A stretch of DNA of 12,819 nt from Candidatus Rifleibacteriota bacterium (GTDB lineage: Bacteria > Muiribacteriota > Ozemobacteria > Ozemobacterales > Ozemobacteraceae). The notes beneath the pieces are model-generated. The model saw only the letters and a program-made list of their open reading frames with translations. It did no database searches and was not told the DNA's origin. Positions 7,408-12,819 of the stretch are shown piece by piece (the first letter of the stretch is position 1; each line of letters starts with the position of its first letter). The position numbers and the translations under genes were made by a program. The stretch spans positions 1-12,819 of the forward strand of contig JAQUZA010000042.1 of the NCBI GenBank assembly GCA_028691595.1. The letters run 5' to 3'.

Positions 7408-8607
7408 TTGCCGTTGTTCAGATACCGGGCATATGATCGTGAAGGCGCAGAGACCGGCGGCGTAATCGATGCCGACGATCTTGCCGCTGCCAGATCAACT
7501 ATCAAGAACCGCGGTCTGGCACCATTTTTGATCGAGCCAGCCGTCGATAACCATGAGGGCAGTTTTGGTTCAGGCAGCTTCAGCCTTACCGAGCAGGCAA
7601 GACTCTCACGTCAACTGGCAGCTCTCTTAAAAGGCGGAGTATCGCTGACTAAAGCTTTGTCAGGAATAGAAAGCCAGCAAGCCTGGGAAAACCGTCGCAG
7701 CACTCTGGTGGCTTTGCGTGAGGGCATCGAAAAAGGCCGTGATCTTTCGGGTGTACTCAGCGACATGAAAACAATTTTTGCCCCGGCAATGCTTTCGGTC
7801 ATAAGGGTCGGTGAAACCACCGGCCGCCTCGACTTTGCCTTTGCTCAGCTGTCGACCCATCTCGAGCGCGAGCTCGATCACCGCCGGCGACTGACCGCAG
7901 CCATAGCCTACCCCGCGATCACCGCTATAATCTCGATCGGGGTTCTGGCCTTTCTCATGGTTTATCTGGTACCGGTTGTTGGTCGCATGTTTGCTGATGT
8001 TCAGGGAGACCTGCCCTGGATAACCAGGTGGCTGATAGCATTCAGCAATTTTTTCTCTGCCAACTGGCCGATTCTTGCTCTGACAGCAATTGGCCTGCTT
8101 GTCTCATTCAAGGTTTCCCAGAGTTTTACGGGTGGGCGGCGTAATTTTGAGAAACTTCAGTTGAAACTACCCATATGGGGGCGTTTTATTGAGGGAATGC
8201 GCATCGAAGCCTGGGCAAGAAGCACCGGAATGATGATTCAATGTGGCGTTACCCTTCTCGACTGCGTTCGGGTGGTGAGAGAAAACGAAACCTCGATACT
8301 GCAGGCAGAATCTCTCGAAAAAGTCGAGAAATCACTTGAGCGAGGGGCTTCTTTTTCTGAAGCCCTTAAGAACGCCGGCGGGTTTCCGGTTTTTGTAATA
8401 CAGATGATCGAAGCAGGTGAAGCATCTGGAGAACTGGCCCCCATGCTCTACTCTGCCGCAACTGAACTTGAGGCCGAAAATCGCTCGGTAACAGAACTGT
8501 TTTTAACAATTCTTGAACCCGCTCTTATTGTTATCATGGGCACAGCTGTTGGTGCTATAATGGTCGGCGTACTGCTGCCCATTTATGAAATGAACCGGTT
8601 CATGTAA
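7408..8607 (+). CDS. gspF: Type II secretion inner-membrane platform protein GspF
   Basis: GspF is the polytopic platform protein that contacts GspE and guides pseudopilin assembly. The 399-residue protein opens with MPLFRYRAYDREG, typical of the GspF/PilC family. It has two T2SSF domains, at about 62-192 and 263-393, each with the conserved Gly-Glu motif (GETTGRLD at 135-142, GEASGELAPML at 337-347). Three membrane helices lie at about 170-190, 218-236 and 366-392, and the protein ends in the usual PIYEMN. The start is TTG 7408, 3 bp after the gspE stop and supported by a strong GGGAGG; no in-frame ATG would preserve the family N-terminus. It is the last secretion gene here, because no pseudopilin follows. 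Confidence 0.95.
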   Translation: MPLFRYRAYDREGAETGGVIDADDLAAARSTIKNRGLAPFLIEPAVDNHEGSFGSGSFSLTEQARLSRQLAALLKGGVSLTKALSGIESQQAWENRRSTLVALREGIEKGRDLSGVLSDMKTIFAPAMLSVIRVGETTGRLDFAFAQLSTHLERELDHRRRLTAAIAYPAITAIISIGVLAFLMVYLVPVVGRMFADVQGDLPWITRWLIAFSNFFSANWPILALTAIGLLVSFKVSQSFTGGRRNFEKLQLKLPIWGRFIEGMRIEAWARSTGMMIQCGVTLLDCVRVVRENETSILQAESLEKVEKSLERGASFSEALKNAGGFPVFVIQMIEAGEASGELAPMLYSAATELEAENRSVTELFLTILEPALIVIMGTAVGAIMVGVLLPIYEMNRFM

Positions 8608-8663
8608 AACCGGGCATACGAGTTCTTCGACCTGAATACAGGTTGCAAAAAAGGTTTACAAAC

Positions 8664-9608
8664 ATGAGACCACGTATTTTCGCATTCCTGATTTGTCTGG
8701 CACTTATTATCAACTGCAGCACCGCAGAAGCCTGGTCATACCACACCCACCGCAAACTGACCGCTGACGCAATAAGACTGATGCCAGAGGCTTTTCAGAA
8801 CGAATTTTCCGCTAATAAGGCGGCTTTTCTCAAAGGCTCCACCGACCCCGATACCCTTATCAAGGATTTTACCAACCATGTCTATCATCCTGATGGTTCA
8901 ATGGTAGACGGCCTCTACCGCATCCAGGATCTTTACACAACCGCAACAGCAATGATCCGAAGTGGCGCAGAACCAGAAAAAACAGCCTACATACTTGGCT
9001 TGATGTCGCATTACATTGCCGACCTCAACCAACCTCTGCATACCGCAGGCAGCGAGCGCAACCCTGATGAATCTGAGTTTCACACCAGATACGAGCGTGA
9101 TCTTAACTCTCATCTGCGCGAGCTTGAACTGCCGCAAGCTAACTATCGCCCTGTTACCAGCGTAGAAGAGCGTGTCAAAGAAATGACCGGCATCGCAAAT
9201 CGTGACTATAGCGCAATTGAACAGGCATACCAGGGTGGCAAAGGCCTTTCTGAGGTAATGGAAATGTCAAAGCGACAGCTTGCGGCATCGACCTGCCACA
9301 TTGTAGATTTCTGGCTTGGAGCATGCCGAGAAGCCGGAAAAACTTTCAGCGGGCCGGCTCCCAGTCTTTCCGCAGATGCCACCAACGCCTGGAATTCAGA
9401 TGAATCGACAGCACCTGAAACGGGTGAGCAGATAAACATTAACAGCGCAAGCGCCGAGCAACTGGCAAAATTTTTTAATATCGAGTTGCCCAAAGCTCGC
9501 CGTCTGGTAGATGCCAGACCATTCAACTCCGCTTATGATCTGGCGAAAGTGCAGGGCTTTACGGTGCATTTTGTCAAGCGCCACCGCGATCGCATCAGGC
9601 TCAGATAG
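8664..9608 (+). CDS. Exported zinc phospholipase C / S1-P1 nuclease-fold protein with C-terminal ComEA-like HhH
   Basis: The 314-residue protein has a signal peptide (about 1-23, ending STAEA) and a predicted mature N-terminus at Trp24. In phospholipase C and S1/P1 nucleases the mature N-terminal Trp ligates zinc. The other ligands of the trinuclear site can be picked out: His29, Asp61 or Asp63, His72 or His75, His116 and Asp120 (SHYIADLNQPLH), His126, then His140 and Glu144 (FHTRYE). The core ends near 230. After a linker, residues 255-314 form a ComEA-type helix-hairpin-helix (ININSASAEQLAKFF, then PFNSAYDLAKVQGF), a non-specific DNA-binding module. The fold is well supported, but whether the substrate is phospholipid or nucleic acid is not; the HhH favours nucleic acid. 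ATG 8664 with an AAGG upstream is preferred to a TTG at 8643. The gene lies 56 bp after gspF, so it may be a T2SS substrate. Confidence 0.8.
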   Translation: MRPRIFAFLICLALIINCSTAEAWSYHTHRKLTADAIRLMPEAFQNEFSANKAAFLKGSTDPDTLIKDFTNHVYHPDGSMVDGLYRIQDLYTTATAMIRSGAEPEKTAYILGLMSHYIADLNQPLHTAGSERNPDESEFHTRYERDLNSHLRELELPQANYRPVTSVEERVKEMTGIANRDYSAIEQAYQGGKGLSEVMEMSKRQLAASTCHIVDFWLGACREAGKTFSGPAPSLSADATNAWNSDESTAPETGEQININSASAEQLAKFFNIELPKARRLVDARPFNSAYDLAKVQGFTVHFVKRHRDRIRLR

Positions 9609-9686
9609 ATTTTTTCGGGGTTCATTAATAAATTATAGACATCTGCCGATAGCGGGTCACTGAAAACAATGCCCTGGAGGTCGCCC
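9609..9686 (+). other. Short spacer between the nuclease-like and SLH-like genes
   Basis: The 78-bp AT-rich spacer begins with a run of six T (from 9611). No GC-rich stem precedes the run, so I do not call a terminator. A TATAGA within it could be a -10 element but lacks a credible -35. Co-transcription or a weak separate promoter are both possible. Confidence 0.35.
9675..9680 (+). promoter_or_regulatory. Ribosome binding site of the SLH-like gene
   Basis: TGGAGG lies 6 nt before ATG 9687. It would fall inside the coding region if the upstream in-frame ATG at 9669 were used, so 9687 is preferred. Confidence 0.75.
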
Positions 9687-10874
9687 ATGCTTATCGGAAA
9701 AAAAGAATTCATCACCGGACTTATTCTTGCAACAATCACCTGGTCGGTTAACACTGATATTGCGCCACTGCAGGCGGCAGGGCAGAAACGTCTGAGTGCC
9801 GAAATCGCGTTTTCCCAGCAGATCGGGCTCTTTGATGCTACTCAGCTTAACAAAAGAATGCTTGATAGTAATATCACTGAACATGGCTTCATTAGAGGTC
9901 TTTCCGGGGTTCTGGTCGAAAGCGGTCTGATAAGCAGTTTTGATCAGCGCGAATTAATCAATAGCGGCATAATCAAAGCGGGCACACGCGGAAAATCGAT
10001 CAGCCGCGAAGCTGCCTGTGAAACCCTTCTTCGCGCCGTCATGCATGGCTGGCATAATGAGCTTTTGCCGCATCCTGCCATGGAAACCTCACTTGGCTTC
10101 AGAGACTGGCACCCCGAAGACAAGTATAAAGAGAGCCTGACGTTTGCCATAACTTCTGGTCTTGTTCAGGGTTCGTCTCAAGGGTTCTTCATGCCCGACA
10201 GCAAACTCAAGGTTAAAGAAGCTCTGATACTGTTGAAAAGGTTTTTCGACCTTGCCACGACCAGCAAACTGCCAACCAGAATTGGCCTTTTCGAAGATGT
10301 GATGCAGGATCACTACATGACCGGACCACTTGTTAACCTGCGCAAAGCCGGGGCTTTTGACCTGACCAACCTTGGCCGCAGACTTAACGGTACCGGTTCA
10401 ATTTCGGGTGAAGACCTCAGCAAAATTGTTCAGGGTATTCTCGGTCGACTTGACAAACCGGCGGCCATCGCCAGAGTTAAACAACTCGAACAGCATTACC
10501 GGCATAAAGACAGCAGCAGAAACCTGCTCGCCTGCATGGGTGCGATTCTCACCCAGTCAATGCCGCACAGCGAAACCAATAATCACATTCTTTATTCAGA
10601 CGTAAAAGAGAACAGTGTTGTCGACAGGTCACTCAAGATTCTTGCCAAAGCAGGCATCAGAATGGGTTACAATAACAATCTGTTCAAGGGTAACGAAAGG
10701 GTTTCACGTTTTGAAGCTCTTGGGCTTATCAACCGTATAATCACCGAGCTTGAACCGGCTCAGATAAAAATCAGCCACGGAAAAACCGCAACCAGAGAAG
10801 ATGCTGAATCACTGAAAAACCTTCTCATCGAGCGAAAAGCGCGTATCAGAAGGATTCTCAGCCGCGAGTCCTGA
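9687..10874 (+). CDS. Exported protein with three SLH-like repeats
   Basis: The 395-residue protein has a signal peptide (hydrophobic about 9-21, possible cleavage near 30-32, LQAAG). Three degenerate S-layer-homology-like repeats follow: about 138-189 (FRDWHPEDKYKESLTFAI, then GLVQGSSQGFFMPDSKLKVKEA), about 202-252 (FEDV, then AGAF) and about 303-352 (YSDV, then AGIRMGYNNNLFKGNERVSRFEA). This matches the SLH pattern of a F-x-D-V start, a central helix, G-x-x-x-G-y and a final R-x-E-A helix. SLH domains usually bind cell-wall polymers or, in some diderms, tether the outer membrane to peptidoglycan. The C-terminal 35 residues are basic and helical. The gene lies 78 bp after the nuclease-like gene on the same strand and could share its transcript. 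No specific function can be assigned. Confidence 0.7.
   Translation: MLIGKKEFITGLILATITWSVNTDIAPLQAAGQKRLSAEIAFSQQIGLFDATQLNKRMLDSNITEHGFIRGLSGVLVESGLISSFDQRELINSGIIKAGTRGKSISREAACETLLRAVMHGWHNELLPHPAMETSLGFRDWHPEDKYKESLTFAITSGLVQGSSQGFFMPDSKLKVKEALILLKRFFDLATTSKLPTRIGLFEDVMQDHYMTGPLVNLRKAGAFDLTNLGRRLNGTGSISGEDLSKIVQGILGRLDKPAAIARVKQLEQHYRHKDSSRNLLACMGAILTQSMPHSETNNHILYSDVKENSVVDRSLKILAKAGIRMGYNNNLFKGNERVSRFEALGLINRIITELEPAQIKISHGKTATREDAESLKNLLIERKARIRRILSRES
10858..10874. other. Tail-to-tail overlap of two convergent genes
   Basis: The stop of the SLH-like gene (TGA 10872-10874) and that of the TPR-like gene (TGA 10860-10858, minus strand) leave 17 bp that code on both strands. No intrinsic terminator is visible for either direction, so the two transcripts probably overlap. 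Confidence 0.85.
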
Positions 10875-11856
10875 CCCGGAGAATAATTAAACTCAGCGCC
10901 AGCAGAAACCCCGCATGGAAAAGGCGAACAAGCTGAAAGCCCGGCGGGGTTTCCTGCGTCTGGCTATTCTCATGTGAACAAAGACTACAGGTTTCGTCAT
11001 GGCCAGCGTGAGTATGCCGGTGCTCGGGGGCGGCAGATTCATGCCCTGCAAACGAAGATGATGGTTCTTCCTGCCCGGCAGACGCGTTTAAAAAAGCTGG
11101 AAACTTTTCTTCAGGCAGAGAGCCATTATCTCTAAAACCTCGCAGCAGCACGGCAAGACGATCTTGTGAGGCATCGAGATCCTGCCCTGATTTTGCCCAG
11201 GCCTGTAGAGCCGTTTCGGGCTGATCAAGCTCAAGATAAAGCCGGGCAAGAAGCACCTGGTATGACGAAGCATTGAAAGCCGGGTCTGAAGAAAACTTCA
11301 CCGCTGCATTGTCGTATATTGCTGCAGCCTTTTCGAGGTATCTCGAGGCCGAGCGGATTTCGTTCAAACCGGGTTTATCGCCGGAAAAAAGTTTGAGATA
11401 TGCAGCTGAGGCATAGAGTTCGTGCAAAGAAATATGCCCCTGGTTACCGAGAATACTATTTTGTATAACCCGCAACCCGGCATCGACTGACCCGAGACTC
11501 GCCAGGCAACGGCTCAGCAACTGGCAGGGAGCCAGTTCTTCTGGCATCAGGGTTATCACTACCTGAAGCAATGGAACGATATCGGAGTTGCCTGAATACG
11601 AACCGGCAATATATTGTTGCTGACTCCCTGGCAATGACCCGCGATGCATCATTTCGTCGGCTCTTGCCCAGAACCGTGCAGCGACAAACGAACGCAAACG
11701 TTCAGGGACAAACTGCAAAAGATGTTTGCCATTGTCTGTCTGAGTTGGCCAACCTGAAAAAATAGCCTGCAGCTGCCAGTTAAAAGAAGAAGCGGTCACC
11801 AGAAGCAGGGTCAGCAAAAAAAATGGCCGGCAGCGCGCATGTTTTGCAGCAATCAT
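10858..11856 (-). CDS. Membrane-anchored helical-repeat (TPR-like) protein with His/Cys-rich tail
   Basis: The 332-residue protein has an N-terminal hydrophobic segment (about 11-23, signal anchor or signal peptide). A mostly helical middle follows, with TPR-like helix pairs at about 110-225, for example SSYQVLLARLYLELDQPETALQAWAKS in the second half. Residues 272-295 are rich in metal-ligand side chains: His272, 279, 281, 283, 286, 295, and Cys290 and Cys293 as C-x2-C-x-H. A second membrane helix lies at about 310-327, followed by a short basic tail. If both helices are real, the repeat and the metal-rich region face the periplasm. The ATG overlaps the stop of the upstream ABC permease as ATGA, so the two are translationally coupled and probably work together. 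I recognise no named family. The 3' end overlaps the convergent SLH gene by 17 bp. Confidence 0.7.
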   Translation of the reverse strand: MIAAKHARCRPFFLLTLLLVTASSFNWQLQAIFSGWPTQTDNGKHLLQFVPERLRSFVAARFWARADEMMHRGSLPGSQQQYIAGSYSGNSDIVPLLQVVITLMPEELAPCQLLSRCLASLGSVDAGLRVIQNSILGNQGHISLHELYASAAYLKLFSGDKPGLNEIRSASRYLEKAAAIYDNAAVKFSSDPAFNASSYQVLLARLYLELDQPETALQAWAKSGQDLDASQDRLAVLLRGFRDNGSLPEEKFPAFLNASAGQEEPSSSFAGHESAAPEHRHTHAGHDETCSLCSHENSQTQETPPGFQLVRLFHAGFLLALSLIILRVRTRG

Positions 11857-12602
11857 AAATCCTGCCGCCGCAGAATGATTCCGGTCATTGCCAGATAGAA
11901 GGCCAGTTGCAGGCAGGTGTAGCAGGTGACATACAGCATGATGGGCAAACTGAAATTGGTATACCAGACACCGCGAAAAAGCCCCAGATCCGGCAGCAAG
12001 GCAAATATTACCGTAGCCGCACCCTCAGGCAAAGAGCCGAAAGCACCTGCGGCTGTTCTCAGGTTATCGAGATTATGACTGGCAACATATATCACCAGCA
12101 GACAACCTCCAGCCAGAAGTTTTGAAAAAATAGCGGCGAGAAGTTGCAAAACCGCGGCCAGCAGTGTGGCTTCATAAAAAACCAGCAAAGTGGTGGTTAA
12201 AAGAGAAAAAAACCACCTGCCCTCACTGAAAAACATCATCAGAAAGAAAACGAGCGAAAAAACAGACAGAGCAGCGAACAAAACACCAGCCACCCCAACA
12301 AGTTTTCCGGTGGCAAACAGACTGCGCCCCCCGGCCCGACTGAGAAAAAACCATGGGGTTTTCTGGTCGGCGGGCCAGAAAAAATGTTCAAGACCTAGAA
12401 AAAAAATAAGCATACCAGCCAGCAGGCTCATGGTGCTGCCGCTTAAATCAGCAAGAAACCCGGTCTGAAAACCTGGATTTGTCGATTCAAAAGCCCAGGC
12501 AGCGTAAAATAGCGGCAGCATTACCAGAACCAGCGCTGGCAGCAGATTGCTCCGCCAGGCTTTAATAAAGACAAGCTGACTGATTGTCAGAAACTGCTTC
12601 AT
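11853..12602 (-). CDS. ABC-2-type transporter permease
   Basis: The 249-residue integral membrane protein has about six predicted helices: roughly 20-36, 54-72, 101-124, 131-156, 161-176 and 218-244. It ends in ILRRQDL, a form common at the C-terminus of ABC-2 permeases. It lacks a large extracytoplasmic domain. The start is ATG 12602-12600, overlapping the stop of the ATPase gene (TGA 12601-12599) as ATGA; an AAGG lies about 10 nt upstream. It should form the membrane half of an exporter with that ATPase, with the downstream TPR-like protein as an accessory. The substrate cannot be deduced. Similar small permease and ATPase pairs serve export of copper-linked factors, antibiotics, gliding components or polysaccharide, and nothing here selects among them. 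Confidence 0.8.
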   Translation of the reverse strand: MKQFLTISQLVFIKAWRSNLLPALVLVMLPLFYAAWAFESTNPGFQTGFLADLSGSTMSLLAGMLIFFLGLEHFFWPADQKTPWFFLSRAGGRSLFATGKLVGVAGVLFAALSVFSLVFFLMMFFSEGRWFFSLLTTTLLVFYEATLLAAVLQLLAAIFSKLLAGGCLLVIYVASHNLDNLRTAAGAFGSLPEGAATVIFALLPDLGLFRGVWYTNFSLPIMLYVTCYTCLQLAFYLAMTGIILRRQDL

Positions 12603-12819
12603 GCGGGGTTGACCTTTTCAGCGTTGTCGATCACGGCCACAAATCGCTCTTCAAGCGCCGACAGGGTGTCTGAGTCACAAAACTGTTCTGTGGTACCGAC
12701 AAAAATCAACCTGCCATGCGACAGTATGCCGATCCGACTGCACAGGCCGGGCAGATCAGAAAGAATGTGGGTAGTAAAAAAAACCGTGACTCCTTCAATC
12801 TTGAGCTGACGAATCACAT
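12599..12819 (-). CDS. ABC transporter ATP-binding protein, C-terminal part only
   Basis: Only about 72 residues lie in the window; the Walker A, Q-loop, signature and Walker B motifs would be beyond the right edge. The visible part begins VIRQLKIEGVTVFFTTHILSD, containing the H-switch His of the TTHILSD motif. It continues with LCSRIGILSHGRLIFVGTTEQF, the typical closing strands of ABC ATPases. The GTG at 12817 is an internal codon, not a start. The reading frame ends with a TGA that overlaps the ATG of the permease by 4 bp, so the two are coupled as parts of one transporter. Confidence 0.88.
   Translation of the reverse strand, partial: VIRQLKIEGVTVFFTTHILSDLPGLCSRIGILSHGRLIFVGTTEQFCDSDTLSALEERFVAVIDNAEKVNPA

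Noticed and set aside
8590..8603. A 14-bp perfect palindrome ATGAACCGGTTCAT
   Set aside because: It lies inside the last codons of gspF (MNRF), where the protein sequence explains it; no second copy is seen in the window.
8630..8643. ACCTG-AATA-CAGGT as a possible terminator after gspF
   Set aside because: The stem is only 5 bp and it is followed by A residues, not a T-run.
8643..8663. TTG 8643 as start of the nuclease-like gene
   Set aside because: No ribosome site precedes it, while ATG 8664 has an AAGG upstream and gives a compact signal peptide.
8697..8717. Lipoprotein signal (IINC) in the nuclease-like protein
   Set aside because: Asn before Cys does not fit a lipobox, and signal peptidase I cleavage at AEA before Trp24 fits the zinc-ligand Trp of the family.
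9586..9593. GCGATCGC, the cyanobacterial HIP1 octamer
   Set aside because: Only one copy was noticed, inside coding sequence; HIP1 genomes carry it many times per 10 kb, so this gives no support for a cyanobacterium.

Overview
The window looks like chromosome from a diderm (Gram-negative-type) bacterium with moderate GC content. Evidence for an outer membrane is a secretin-based type II secretion (T2SS) core. A Mini-ribonuclease III beside cysS and a protein with S-layer-homology-like repeats argue against an ordinary proteobacterium, because Mini-III is typical of Firmicutes, cyanobacteria and some less studied phyla. I cannot name the phylum. I see no mobile element, CRISPR array, tRNA or rRNA.

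Layout. (1) On the minus strand, positions 1-1720 hold cysS (cysteinyl-tRNA synthetase) followed 3 bp later by a partial Mini-RNase III gene that runs off the left edge. (2) Positions 1721-2019 are a divergent intergenic region with a plausible promoter for each direction. (3) On the plus strand, 2020-8607 encode four T2SS components in the order gspC, gspD, gspE, gspF: inner-membrane connector, outer-membrane secretin, cytoplasmic ATPase and inner-membrane platform. The pseudopilins and GspL/M do not follow. (4) After gspF come two exported proteins on the same strand. The first has a zinc phospholipase C / S1-P1 nuclease fold joined to a C-terminal ComEA-type helix-hairpin-helix; the second has three SLH-like repeats. 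(5) Converging from the right on the minus strand is a tightly coupled cluster: the C-terminal end of an ABC ATPase, its ABC-2-type permease, and a membrane-anchored helical-repeat protein with a His/Cys-rich tail. Start and stop codons in this cluster overlap as ATGA, and its last gene overlaps the SLH gene tail to tail by 17 bp.

How the genes fit together. GspC-F would form the energised inner-membrane base and outer-membrane gate of a secretion machine whose pseudopilus must be encoded elsewhere. The two following genes carry signal peptides and are candidate substrates or envelope partners. The most interesting item is the putative exported zinc hydrolase with a DNA-binding-type HhH tail, which could be a secreted or periplasmic nuclease. 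GspE also carries two N-terminal MshEN-like motifs, suggesting possible cyclic-di-GMP control, and an unusually short zinc-binding loop.
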